Positions 33,564 through 43,502 of a DNA stretch of 64,000 nt are shown here, in pieces. The notes beneath the pieces were generated by a model, which saw nothing but the letters and a program-made list of their open reading frames with translations, did not search any database and was not told the DNA's origin. Location: the NCBI GenBank assembly GCA_007753915.1, contig CP036352.1, forward strand, positions 2,791,306 through 2,855,305, read 5' to 3'. The stretch comes from Phycisphaerae bacterium RAS2 (GTDB lineage Bacteria > Planctomycetota > Phycisphaerae > UBA1845 > UTPLA1). The position numbers were made by a program, and so were the translations under genes. The stretch's first letter is position 1. The number at the start of each line of letters is the position of its first letter.

Positions 33564-34979
33564 ATGCGAGACGACCACGCCGGGTTTGAAACCGCGAGCC
33601 GGGAGAAAGTTGCCGACCGCCGCCTGGCGATTCAGTTGCACGTCTCCACCGGCAATTCGCTGGCAAAAACGGCGTCGCTGATCGAGCAGACGCCGCAGTG
33701 GCAGGCCCTGCGCGCGCACGCGCGGCAGGTAAAACTGCACACGCTGACCCATCTGGACGAATACGTTCAACGTTTCGCGGCCGCCGCCGAGCGGAACGGC
33801 GCGACGGTCTCCTGGGCCGCGACCGGCGAAGACGCCTGCGCTCAAACGCTTGCGATCGCGCGGCAGCACGGCGTGCGGCGCATCACCAAGGCCAAGTCGA
33901 TGACCAACGAGGAGATCGGCCTGAACGAGGCGCTGGAGGCCGGCGGGCTGGAGCCGGTTGAGACGGACTTCGGCGAAATGATCTGTCAGCTCGCGCACGT
34001 CGCGCCCAGTCACGTGACCGCGCCGATCATTCAATGGTCAATCGAAGAAGTCGCGCGGTTGCTGGCGCGCACGGGTTTTGTCGACGCGATTCCCCCCGAA
34101 TTGCAGCCAGGCGGCGGCGCTCTCGATCGGTCGGCACGGTTGTCGGCGGCTGCGCGCCTTGTCGCCGCAGCGCGCGTTCGCCTGCGCGAGAAGTTCATGA
34201 CGGCCGGCATGGGCATCAGCGGCGCGAACTTCGCCGTGGCTGATCGCGGCGCGCTGGTGCTCGTGGAGAACGAAGCCAACATCCGGCTGACGACGACGCT
34301 GCCGGGCGTTCACGTAGCCGTCGTCGGAATCGATAAGCTGATCCCTCGCACGGCCGACCTGGGCACGTTTCTGACGCTGCTCCCAGTCGCCGCGACGGGC
34401 CAACGACAGACGTCTTATGTCACGTTTCTGCGAAAGCCGCTGGGCCGCCTGCACATCATTCTGCTGGACAACGGCCGACTGAACGTGCTGGCCGACGAGC
34501 AGCATTTCGATCTGCTCTCATGCATCCGATGCGGCGCGTGCATGAACGCTTGCCCGGTGTATCGACATGTGTCGGGCCACGGGTACGAAGCGGTCTATCC
34601 GGGACCGATCGGCGCGGTCCTCATGCCGCACCTTCAACCCGGTCGCGCGTACGAGGAGCTGCCGTTTGCCAGCAGTCTGTGCGGCGCGTGCACTGAGATC
34701 TGCCCCGTGGGGATTCCGCTGCACGAACGATTGCTCGAATGGCGCGAGCGCGTCGTCGGCCGCGGCGAGCGATCCCGATTGGAAGCTGCGGCGTTTGCCG
34801 GCTGGACATGGCTCATGACGCATCCAACGATCTATCGATCCGGACGCCCACCGGCTGCTTGGATCAACGCGATGGCTGGTTGGTTCGCACCGGTGAAGCA
34901 ATGGCAGAAGACGCGAGAACTGCCGCAAGTCGCGGGTGAGTCCTTTGCGCAGTGGTGGAGGAAGAACCGTGATGCCTGA
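33564..34979 (+). CDS. lutB: L-lactate dehydrogenase iron-sulfur protein LutB
   Basis: About 471 residues. The N-terminal two thirds are a LUD-type domain (TKAKSMTNEEIGLNEALE, GALVLVENEANIRL), followed by two [4Fe-4S] motifs: CIRCGACMNACPVY (Cys 320, 323, 326, 330) and CGACTEICPV (Cys 373, 376, 380). This is the LutB/YkgF arrangement. The start is uncertain: ATG 33564, GTG 33552 and TTG 33531 are in frame and none has a strong ribosome-binding site. It overlaps lutC by 8 bp. It should pass electrons from lactate to the quinone pool. Confidence 0.9.
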   Translation: MRDDHAGFETASREKVADRRLAIQLHVSTGNSLAKTASLIEQTPQWQALRAHARQVKLHTLTHLDEYVQRFAAAAERNGATVSWAATGEDACAQTLAIARQHGVRRITKAKSMTNEEIGLNEALEAGGLEPVETDFGEMICQLAHVAPSHVTAPIIQWSIEEVARLLARTGFVDAIPPELQPGGGALDRSARLSAAARLVAAARVRLREKFMTAGMGISGANFAVADRGALVLVENEANIRLTTTLPGVHVAVVGIDKLIPRTADLGTFLTLLPVAATGQRQTSYVTFLRKPLGRLHIILLDNGRLNVLADEQHFDLLSCIRCGACMNACPVYRHVSGHGYEAVYPGPIGAVLMPHLQPGRAYEELPFASSLCGACTEICPVGIPLHERLLEWRERVVGRGERSRLEAAAFAGWTWLMTHPTIYRSGRPPAAWINAMAGWFAPVKQWQKTRELPQVAGESFAQWWRKNRDA

Positions 34980-35616
34980 CGGCAGTTTGCGTGCGGCGGT
35001 CAACCAGATTGCGCGGATCACGGCGCGCCGGGCGCGCGTGCCGCATCCCGGCGCGGGGCCGCGCATGGAGATGGTAGAGTCGACTGCTGGCATGACGGCG
35101 CGATTCTCCGAGCGGCTCGATGCTCTTCGTGCGCCCGGCGACGACGAGCCCTCGGTCATACGCGTTGCAACGGCGCTGGAAGCAATCTCTACGGTGACAC
35201 GGTTGTGCGAACCGTTGCCACGCCATGAGATTCGATTGCCGCAAGACTCGGGCTCATCGCCGCGCGACTGGCAACTGGGAATCACGACTGCGTGGGCGCT
35301 CGTTGCCGACACCGGATCGGTCGTGCTGGAGATTCCAACTGCAGCCGCCGCGTGGGCGTCGCTGCTGGTCGAGAGGCACCTCGTCGTCGCCAACGTTGAT
35401 CAATTGATCCCCGACCTCGCCGAGTTGTATCAACGGTTGGATGGCGCGACCGAGGCCGAGCCGATGGAGAACCTCGTTTGCATCACCGGTTGCAGCCGAA
35501 CTGCTGACATCGAGAAGCTCCTGGTCGTACCGGCACACGGCCCCCGGCAGGTGCGCGTGGTCCTTTGCGATGCGCCGGTAGATTGGCCGGCCCTCCGCGA
35601 CGCGTTGGCCCCATGA
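34972..35616 (+). CDS. lutC: Lactate utilization protein LutC (LUD domain)
   Basis: A 214-residue LUD-domain protein: LGITTAWALVADTGSVVLEI, RHLVVANVDQLIPDL and ITGCSRTADIEKLLVVPAHGP correspond to the conserved LutC/YkgG core. The ATG at 34972 has GGAGGAA about 9 nt upstream and lies inside the end of lutB, so translation is coupled. It completes the lutABC set. A weak point is the N-terminal 90 residues, which are less conserved. Confidence 0.85.
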   Translation: MPDGSLRAAVNQIARITARRARVPHPGAGPRMEMVESTAGMTARFSERLDALRAPGDDEPSVIRVATALEAISTVTRLCEPLPRHEIRLPQDSGSSPRDWQLGITTAWALVADTGSVVLEIPTAAAAWASLLVERHLVVANVDQLIPDLAELYQRLDGATEAEPMENLVCITGCSRTADIEKLLVVPAHGPRQVRVVLCDAPVDWPALRDALAP

Positions 35617-35802
35617 AAGTCGAGGACGCGACGTGGCTTGGATTCGAGCAATTCACTCCAAATCGCCGTTTAGGCGAACAATGGCCAGCCTGTTGGCGTG
35701 CGCGTACAATACCTGCGTGCTTTCGACTCGAGCGAAACGCAGCGTTGCCGGAACGGACTCCGGCGGCGGCCTTCTCCCTCGCCCGGATGATCGCACCGAT
35801 CG

Positions 35803-36642
35803 ATGGCCCCTTTGCGCATCTCCATCGTCACGCCCTGCCTGAACGACGCACGGTATCTTGAAGATTGCCTGCGCTCGATCCACGATCAGCACTACGAGAA
35901 TCTCGAACACATCGTCATCGACGGTGGCTCGACCGACGGCAGCGCGGAGATCATCCAGCGGCATGCTGATCGGTTCGCGTACTGGGTCAGCGAGCCGGAC
36001 GCAGGCCATGCCGACGCCCTTTACAAGGGACTGGCACGCGCAACGGGCGACGTGGTCACCTGGGTCTGCTCCAATGATCTGCTGCTCCCGGGCGCGCTGG
36101 CGCGCGTGGCCGAATTCTTCGCCGCGCACCCGAATTGCGAATGGGCCGTGGGGGATGGCCTGCTGATCGATGAGGCCTCGCGCGTCACGGAGCGCGTCTG
36201 GGCGGTGCCGTTCACGGTGCGCAGCATCCAACTGTGGGAGCTGTGGGGCACGTGTCAACCGGCGACATTCATTCGGCGCCGCGCATTGGAGCGCGTCGGC
36301 GGCATCGACCGCACGTTGCACGTCTGCGTAGATACCGATCTTTTTCTACGGCTGGCCAGGCTGGAAGTGCCCCTGCGGATTCCGCACTTTCTCGCCGCGT
36401 TAAGAATTCATTCAGACAGTCAATCGCAGCGTCATGCCGCGCGCGTCCGCGAGACGGACGAACGCATCAAGATGGCGTCAGGCCGTCCCGCGTGGCCCGC
36501 GCAGTTGATGAAACTGGCCTATCGCTTCTACCATTGGCGGTATCGCGGCGTGCAGGTGCTGAATGAAACGCTGCGACGGCACAAGGCCTACACCCTCGGC
36601 GCGCCGGTTTGGTCGCCGCCGACGGAACAAGGGAGTCATTGA
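35803..36642 (+). CDS. Family 2 glycosyltransferase
   Basis: A 279-residue GT-A enzyme. ISIVTPCLNDARYLEDCLRSI starts the nucleotide-binding domain, followed by VIDGGSTDGSAEII and the metal-site region VCSNDLLLPGA, where the usual DD is SND. The segment SEPDAGHADALYKGLARATGD is typical of the subgroup similar to WfgS/WbbD-like enzymes. The C-terminal region is basic and helical. It is probably involved in assembling the surface glycan. The start ATG is at 35803, followed by the epimerase after 3 bp. Confidence 0.8.
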   Translation: MAPLRISIVTPCLNDARYLEDCLRSIHDQHYENLEHIVIDGGSTDGSAEIIQRHADRFAYWVSEPDAGHADALYKGLARATGDVVTWVCSNDLLLPGALARVAEFFAAHPNCEWAVGDGLLIDEASRVTERVWAVPFTVRSIQLWELWGTCQPATFIRRRALERVGGIDRTLHVCVDTDLFLRLARLEVPLRIPHFLAALRIHSDSQSQRHAARVRETDERIKMASGRPAWPAQLMKLAYRFYHWRYRGVQVLNETLRRHKAYTLGAPVWSPPTEQGSH

Positions 36643-37581
<939 letters not shown>

Positions 37582-37616
37582 CACTCGACGGCACGGCTCG
37601 GGTGCAACGAGAAGTC

Positions 37617-39563
37617 ATGGCAGAACGACGGTTCATCCTGATCGATCATTCGATCCGCGGCTTCGGCGGACATCACTACGAGTACGCCGTGCATGTGCTG
37701 TCGGCCGCACGCGACGCGGGATATGAGACCCTCCTCGCCGTGAATCGCGCGTTCGCCGCAGATAACCATCACAACGAACCGTGGAAGATCATTCCTGTTT
37801 ATGAACACGGATTCTGGCGCAATATCGCCCCGCCACCGAAGCACGCAACCAACAAGGACGACTGGCGGCGGCGATATTTCGAATGGAAGCTGCGATTCAA
37901 ACACGGCAAGTACGGTCAATTGCTGGCCATGCTCCCGCTTTACCGCCAGCACTACACGCCAAAGACTATCCTGGCGGAAGCGAAGAACAAACTCCAACTC
38001 GTCTTCATGTTGCTGGGGCTGATCTTTATCAAGTGGCCGTACAACGTGCTGACCTCGACCGTTTTCCTGCTGCGCGTCATTCTTGATCCGTTCGAGGACT
38101 ACCTGAAACGCATCGGCGAGGCCGTCTGGCACCTGATTCAGATGGTCTTTTTTCCCCTGCGCATCGTTCGGCATCTCAACCTGTTCGAACGCGTCGCGCG
38201 AAGGCCGTCAACCGTTTCGGAATTCTCGCGCGACACCGCCGAACTCTTCCGGCAAATTGGCTTTCAGAAAGGGGACATCGTCTTCATCCCCACGCTTTCT
38301 GACCACGACCTGACCAGCCTGCAGGGCTTTCTGGCCGGTGAACCCAACGCACATCAGGTAAGCTGGCACCTGCTCTTCCGACGAGATCTCCTCACGTCGG
38401 ACGATCGCAAGGCCGGCGCGACGCTTCCGGTCAACCCGTCGGCCGTGCGCGCCTTCCAGCGGTTTCATGAAGCCGCGAACGGCACCGACGTGCGATTCTA
38501 CACCGACACCGATCGCCTGACGCACGAATACAACCGGCTGGGCATTTCGCCGTTCCGCACGCTGCCGATCCCGATCAACCCGCGATTGACGGAGCAATTG
38601 AATCGCAACGGCGCCGCGCGGCCGCTTCGCATTGTCTATTCCGGCGATGCTCGGATGGAAAAGGGCTATCACCTTCTGCCCGATCTTGTGCGCGACCTTC
38701 ATCGCAACGGCCACGCCGACGACGTGGTCTTTCGCATCCAGAGCAATTTCGCCCATGCGCGCCCGCAGGATGGAACGATCGAACACCTCGCGCGCACCGA
38801 ATTGCAGTTGTACCCGGAGCAGCGCGTCGAAGTGATTCCCACGCCGCTCGACTCGAATCAGTATCACGAGCTTGTCGCCTCCGCCGACATCCTTCTCGTC
38901 TTGTACGACGCCGACAATTACTACGCGCGAAGCTCGGGCGTGCTGGTGGAGGCGCTCACGGCGGGCATTCCCGTGTTGACACCGGCAGCGTCGTGGATGG
39001 GCCAGCAACTCGCTGAAGCGACCTACGAATACCTTTCGAACCGGCTTCGCCAGGCGAAGCTGGTCGCGCGCGAACAGCCCGGATGCGCGACTCCGGGACG
39101 CGTGGCGATCAAGAAGCCGTGGGATGCAACGGGCGTGTTTGTTCGACTCCGCCAGCCCAGCGAGGAATCGCCCCAGGTCATTCTCGATGTGGAGCAGCAG
39201 CGCGGCGGCGCAATTCGAACCGTCGAGTCGCGCATGCTGCACCGCGTTGCGGGGCGGGCAGACTGCCTCGCGCTGGTGCGCCTGGACGCCGCCTCGGATG
39301 AGATTCAACTGCGCCTCACCACGCAGGATCGGCAGATTGAACTGCCGATGCTTGATCTGGAATTGGCCTTCACAAGCGATGCACCGGAGTCGCTTTACGC
39401 CGACGCCGCGGGTCGATCCTATCTTCCCGATGAGTCCGTCTCCGATCACCTGAAGCACATGGTCGAACGCTACGCGCACTACCGGGAAACAGCCCGACGC
39501 TTTGCACAGGTCTGGAACGCCCGCCACTCGGCCGCACGCCTCGTGCAGGAGCTGGTGTCATGA
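37617..39563 (+). CDS. Large glycosyltransferase, GT4-like, with hydrophobic insertion
   Basis: A 648-residue protein. Residues about 320-470 look like a GT4 donor-binding domain: RIVYSGDARMEKGYHLLPDL and ILLVLYDADNYYARSSGVLVEALTAGIPVL. In the N-terminal half, residues about 125-190 hold two or three strongly hydrophobic stretches (LQLVFMLLGLIFIKWPYNV and IQMVFFPLRIV), unusual for GT-B enzymes, which may attach it to the membrane. The last 170 residues form an additional domain of unknown type. The start ATG at 37617 is preceded by GAGAAG; a GTG at 37602 is possible. The last bases overlap the next gene by ATGA. Confidence 0.7.
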   Translation: MAERRFILIDHSIRGFGGHHYEYAVHVLSAARDAGYETLLAVNRAFAADNHHNEPWKIIPVYEHGFWRNIAPPPKHATNKDDWRRRYFEWKLRFKHGKYGQLLAMLPLYRQHYTPKTILAEAKNKLQLVFMLLGLIFIKWPYNVLTSTVFLLRVILDPFEDYLKRIGEAVWHLIQMVFFPLRIVRHLNLFERVARRPSTVSEFSRDTAELFRQIGFQKGDIVFIPTLSDHDLTSLQGFLAGEPNAHQVSWHLLFRRDLLTSDDRKAGATLPVNPSAVRAFQRFHEAANGTDVRFYTDTDRLTHEYNRLGISPFRTLPIPINPRLTEQLNRNGAARPLRIVYSGDARMEKGYHLLPDLVRDLHRNGHADDVVFRIQSNFAHARPQDGTIEHLARTELQLYPEQRVEVIPTPLDSNQYHELVASADILLVLYDADNYYARSSGVLVEALTAGIPVLTPAASWMGQQLAEATYEYLSNRLRQAKLVAREQPGCATPGRVAIKKPWDATGVFVRLRQPSEESPQVILDVEQQRGGAIRTVESRMLHRVAGRADCLALVRLDAASDEIQLRLTTQDRQIELPMLDLELAFTSDAPESLYADAAGRSYLPDESVSDHLKHMVERYAHYRETARRFAQVWNARHSAARLVQELVS

Positions 39564-40678
39564 AAGTGGCCTGCCTTTCCAACATCAGCGTCGGCTACGG
39601 CACGCCGCAGATCGTGCACCTGACTCAATCCCTGGCGCGCTACGCCGGTGACCCACAACCCCTGCTGATTGAAAATGATCAGCCCGAGCGCCCGGCGCGA
39701 CACGGGCAGTACCCGGACGTCGACATCCGCCGTGTGCCCTCGCCGCACCACCCCTATTCGCGTCTCGGCGCGGTGCGTTATCTCAATACCGCCAGCGAGA
39801 TGCTCGACGCCCACCGGCCCGACATCCTTTTGCTTCCGAGCACTTACAGCCTGCCCGCGCTGTGGCTGATGAAGCATCGCCCGCGATTCGTCATCTATTA
39901 CGTCCTCGAAATGCCCGATGCCTTCGGCTTCACGCGTGACGAATATCGGTTGAACCTGTATTCGACCGATCGCATCGATCTCGCCATCTATCCCGAGCCG
40001 CACCGCGCGAAGATTCACATTGACACGTTCGGGCTGCACCACGTGCCTGGATTGATTCTGTTCAACGCGCCGCCGCGCGATGATCTGACTCCACTCCCTG
40101 CGAATCAGCGCAATGGGAGACTGCTCTATCAAGGGACGATTCACGAAGAGCTGACACGCGGCGACTTTTTCCTCGACGAAGTCGTGCAGGGCCTGCCCAT
40201 CGACCTGTACGGCATCGTCGACAGCCGCGACGATAAGTTCCGCGACGGCATCATCAAGGGCCGTAAAGGCGTGCGCTACAAGGGCTACGTGGACAACGTC
40301 GCGCTTCGCGCGATTCGCCGCAACCATTCGTTCAGCATCGTCTATTGGAACCCGATCAACGACAACCAGAAGTTCGCATGCCCCAACAAGTTCTTCGAAT
40401 CCATCGCCGACGGTGTGCCGCCAATCAGCGCTCCGCATCCGCAATGCCGAATGCTGACCGAGCAATACCAGCTCGGCCTGGTCATGGACGACTGGTCACA
40501 GGAGAGCTTTACGCGTTCGCTGGAAAAGGCGGTGGAGCTGATCGGCACGCCGCAATACGAGCGGATGGTGCGCAACTGCCGGGAGGCGTTTGAGCGCGAA
40601 CTGAACTGGGACACCCAATTTGAAAAAGTCTCGCGGATGCTGGATCGCATGCAGGAGCGCAGACAAGGCGCCGCCTGA
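39560..40678 (+). CDS. Glycosyltransferase, GT4-like
   Basis: A 372-residue protein with a GT-B-like layout. The N-terminal domain begins CLSNISVGYGTPQIVHLTQSL, and the C-terminal segment NDNQKFACPNKFFESIADGVPPI includes the donor-binding acidic residue of GT4-like enzymes. LLYQGTIHEEL marks the domain linker. It is translationally coupled to the preceding glycosyltransferase (4-bp overlap). The sugar and acceptor are not known; it probably acts on the cytoplasmic side on a lipid-linked glycan. Confidence 0.72.
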   Translation: MKVACLSNISVGYGTPQIVHLTQSLARYAGDPQPLLIENDQPERPARHGQYPDVDIRRVPSPHHPYSRLGAVRYLNTASEMLDAHRPDILLLPSTYSLPALWLMKHRPRFVIYYVLEMPDAFGFTRDEYRLNLYSTDRIDLAIYPEPHRAKIHIDTFGLHHVPGLILFNAPPRDDLTPLPANQRNGRLLYQGTIHEELTRGDFFLDEVVQGLPIDLYGIVDSRDDKFRDGIIKGRKGVRYKGYVDNVALRAIRRNHSFSIVYWNPINDNQKFACPNKFFESIADGVPPISAPHPQCRMLTEQYQLGLVMDDWSQESFTRSLEKAVELIGTPQYERMVRNCREAFERELNWDTQFEKVSRMLDRMQERRQGAA

Positions 40679-40699
40679 ATCCGGCGGCAGGGGAAACTC

Positions 40700-41662
40700 G
40701 TGGGCGAACTCCAATTTAAGAAGATTCTCGTCACCGGCGCGAACGGTTTCCTCGGCCGACACGTCGTGCCCGTCCTGCGCGCGCGATACGGCGATCGCGC
40801 CGTCGTCGGGGTCTGCAGCCGCGACTACGACCTGATGAATCCGGCCGCATGCCGTGAGATGTTTGAAACGCACCAGCCCGAGGTCTTTGTGCACCTCGCG
40901 GCTTATTCCGGCGGCATTGGCGCGAATCGCACCTATCCGGCGGACTTTTACTTTCGCAACACGATCCTCACCGCGCACGGCTTTCAATACGCGGCGGAGT
41001 TCAACGTCAAGAAGATGGTCTACACGATGGGCGGGTGCTCCTACCCCGCCACCGCGCGGAGCCCCATCGACGAATCGCAGATGTGGGAGGGCTACCCGCA
41101 ACCCGAAAGCGCCGGCTACTCCGCCGCAAAGAAAATGGGCATCGTCGCCAGCCAGTCCTATCGCCAGCAGCATGGATTGAAGACGTCCGTCATCATTCCG
41201 GGCAATCTGTACGGCGAGTACGACAACTTTTCGCGGCTCGATTCGCACGTCGTGCCGGCCATGCTGCGCCGGTATTACGAGGCAAAGCTGGACGGCGCGC
41301 CGAAGGTCGTGATGTGGGGCAGCGGCAAACCCACGCGCGATTTTGTCTACGCCGCCGACGTGGCGGCGGTGTTTCCCTACTTCATCGAAACGTACGACTC
41401 GGTTGAGCCGGTCAACATCTCCAGCGGCACAACGACCCCGATCCGCGAGTTGGCGGAGACAATCCGCGCGATCACCGGCTACGAGGGCGCGATCGAGTGG
41501 GATACGTCCAAACCCGACGGCCAGATGTTCAAGATCTTCGACGTGAATCGATTGCACGGGCTGGGGCTGACGTGCGCGACGCCGCTGATTGACGGCCTTC
41601 GCCGCACGTTTGCCTGGTTCAGCCGGCACTATGCTGAAAAGTCCGACGGCATTCGACTGTGA
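40700..41662 (+). CDS. GDP-L-fucose synthase-like epimerase/reductase
   Basis: A 320-residue extended SDR. The cofactor motif is VTGANGFLGRHVV; the conserved CSYPA segment and the catalytic Tyr and Lys in GYSAAKKMG match the GDP-fucose synthase (WcaG/Fcl) family, as does GNLYGEYDNF. These enzymes epimerise and reduce GDP-4-keto-6-deoxy sugars. In a locus that makes GDP-D-glycero-alpha-D-manno-heptose it may act on a GDP-heptose derivative instead of GDP-mannose; no GDP-mannose dehydratase is seen. The start is GTG 40700, with GGGGAA about 7 nt upstream. Confidence 0.82.
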   Translation: MGELQFKKILVTGANGFLGRHVVPVLRARYGDRAVVGVCSRDYDLMNPAACREMFETHQPEVFVHLAAYSGGIGANRTYPADFYFRNTILTAHGFQYAAEFNVKKMVYTMGGCSYPATARSPIDESQMWEGYPQPESAGYSAAKKMGIVASQSYRQQHGLKTSVIIPGNLYGEYDNFSRLDSHVVPAMLRRYYEAKLDGAPKVVMWGSGKPTRDFVYAADVAAVFPYFIETYDSVEPVNISSGTTTPIRELAETIRAITGYEGAIEWDTSKPDGQMFKIFDVNRLHGLGLTCATPLIDGLRRTFAWFSRHYAEKSDGIRL

Positions 41663-41686
41663 CGAAGCCAGCACTGCAATCGCGCG

Positions 41687-42484
41687 ATGAGTGACTCAAG
41701 CATGACGGTATTCGTTCTCGGCGGCAGGGGTTTTGTCGGCAGCGCGTTCGTGCGGCTGCTTGCGGCGCGCGGCGTCGCGTGCGAGGTCATTTCGCGCGAC
41801 AACTGGGATGCGCTGGCGGAACAGCCCTGCGACGTCTTGATCAACGCGGCCGGCAACTCGAAGAAGTTCCTCTCCGACCGCGACCCGGCGTCCGACTTCG
41901 ACGCGACCGTGCGGATGACCTTCGAATCGTTGCATCGGTTCAAGTTCGGCCGCTATGTATTGTGCTCGTCCTGCGATGTGTACGACGACTTCGCTGACCC
42001 AAGCCGTACGCGAGAAAACGCCCCCATCGACTCCGCGCGCCAAAGCCGCTACGGTTTCCACAAGCAACTCGCCGAACAGTGCGCACGCTACGAAGCGAAG
42101 CAGCCGCTGATCATCCGTTTCGGCGGATTCGTCGGACCCGGCCTGAAGAAGAACCCCATTTTCGATATTCTTCGAGGCGGGCCGCTTTGGCTGCACCCCG
42201 ACAGCCGCTTGCAATACCTTCACTCCGACGACGCCGCGAAGATCGTCTGGCAGCTGATCGAGTCCGATCGCTGGGGCGAGACGGTCAATGTCTGCGGCGA
42301 CGGCGTCGTGCGACTCGCGGATGTCATCGCGCGCGTCGGGCATCCCGTTTCCGTGCAGCCCGAAAGCCCGACCGTGCATTACGAAATCAACATCGACAAA
42401 CTACGCGGCTGGATGACCGTGCCGCGTTCGGAGCCGGCCGTCTTCGCCTTTGTCGACGCCGAAAAGCAATCGCCTCGCGGGTAA
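41687..42484 (+). CDS. NAD-dependent epimerase/dehydratase (short variant)
   Basis: A 265-residue SDR. The cofactor motif is FVLGGRGFVGSAFVRLL; the catalytic Ser region is SSCDVYDDF, and the Tyr-Lys pair is in SRYGFHKQLAEQ. LQYLHSDDAAKIVW and VNVCGDGVV match the substrate-end motifs. It is shorter than typical sugar epimerases (about 310), lacking part of the C-terminal domain. The start is at ATG 41687; ATG 41702 is also possible. It probably acts on a nucleotide sugar. It lies between the fucose-synthase-like gene and hddA. Confidence 0.75.
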   Translation: MSDSSMTVFVLGGRGFVGSAFVRLLAARGVACEVISRDNWDALAEQPCDVLINAAGNSKKFLSDRDPASDFDATVRMTFESLHRFKFGRYVLCSSCDVYDDFADPSRTRENAPIDSARQSRYGFHKQLAEQCARYEAKQPLIIRFGGFVGPGLKKNPIFDILRGGPLWLHPDSRLQYLHSDDAAKIVWQLIESDRWGETVNVCGDGVVRLADVIARVGHPVSVQPESPTVHYEINIDKLRGWMTVPRSEPAVFAFVDAEKQSPRG

Positions 42485-42518
42485 CTCAAACGGCCGTATA
42501 ATCCGGCCCGGGTGACGC

Positions 42519-43502
42519 ATGATTCTCTGCAAAACGCCGCTTCGCGTGAGCTTCCTCGGAGGCGGCACGGATTTTCCCGAATACTTTCGCGCCAACGGCG
42601 GCGGCGCGGTTCTCGGTACGGCGATTGATAAGTTCCTCTATCACTCGGTCATGCCGTTTCACTCGCGGCTGTTCGATTACTCGGTGCGCATCGCGTACCG
42701 CCGCGTGGAATGCGTGCAGAGCGTCGACCTCATCGAGCACGCCCCCTTCCGCGAAGTGCTGCGGCACGTCGGCATCAGCCGCGACGTGGAGATCAGCGTC
42801 ACGTCGGACCTGCCCTCTTTCTCGGGTCTCGGCTCGTCGTCCAGTTTCGTCGTCGGCCTGTTGAACGCATTGCACGCCTTCAGCGGCCAAGCCGTGACCA
42901 AATTGAATCTCGCGCAACAGGCGATCCAGATCGAGCGCGAAACACTGCGCGAAGCCGTCGGCTGCCAGGACCAGGTCTTCGCCGCGTTCGGCGGTTGCAA
43001 TCTCGTCGAGTTCACGGCGACCGACGACATCGTCGTCCATCGCATTCCCCTCAAGCGGGCACAATTCGATGAACTGGAATCGACGCTTCTGATGTTCTAC
43101 ACCGGCATCGGGCGCAAGGCCGTCGATCTGGAGGCGAAGAAGATCAGCAACATCGCGAAGCTGACCGATCACCTTCGCGAAATGCGCCGGCTCGTTGATG
43201 AAGGCTACCGCGTGCTGACCGGCGGCGCGCCGCTGACGGCAATGGGCGGCCTCTTGGACAAAGCCTGGCGGCTCAAGAAGCAGCTGGAGTCCGGCGTTAG
43301 CAACAACGCCATCGACGGCATGTATGCCGCGGGCATGGAAGCCGGCGCGCTGGGCGGAAAAATCCTCGGTGCGGGCGGCGGCGGCTTCATGCTCTTCTGC
43401 GTCCCGCCGGAGAGGAAGGCCGCGGTGCGCGCCGCTCTCGCGTCGCACTACGAGATTCCCATCGCCCTGAACGCCCCGGGCAGCCAGATCGTTCACGCGT
43501 GA
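42519..43502 (+). CDS. hddA: D-glycero-alpha-D-manno-heptose 7-phosphate kinase (GHMP kinase)
   Basis: A 327-residue GHMP-family kinase. The N-terminus KTPLRVSFLGGGTDFPEYF is the HddA signature; the ATP-binding loop is DLPSFSGLGSSSSFVVGLLN, and the C-terminal GGKILGAGGGGFMLFC is the conserved motif III. It would phosphorylate D-glycero-D-manno-heptose 7-phosphate at C1 to give the 1,7-bisphosphate that GmhB dephosphorylates. With gmhA, gmhB and hddC it completes the GDP-heptose branch. A TATAAT hexamer lies at 42497-42502, but no good -35 is seen. It overlaps the next gene by 4 bp. Confidence 0.9.
   Translation: MILCKTPLRVSFLGGGTDFPEYFRANGGGAVLGTAIDKFLYHSVMPFHSRLFDYSVRIAYRRVECVQSVDLIEHAPFREVLRHVGISRDVEISVTSDLPSFSGLGSSSSFVVGLLNALHAFSGQAVTKLNLAQQAIQIERETLREAVGCQDQVFAAFGGCNLVEFTATDDIVVHRIPLKRAQFDELESTLLMFYTGIGRKAVDLEAKKISNIAKLTDHLREMRRLVDEGYRVLTGGAPLTAMGGLLDKAWRLKKQLESGVSNNAIDGMYAAGMEAGALGGKILGAGGGGFMLFCVPPERKAAVRAALASHYEIPIALNAPGSQIVHA

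Noticed and set aside
42497-42502. TATAAT hexamer before hddA as a promoter
   Set aside because: No matching -35 sequence at 16-18 bp; may be chance. Mentioned only in the hddA entry.
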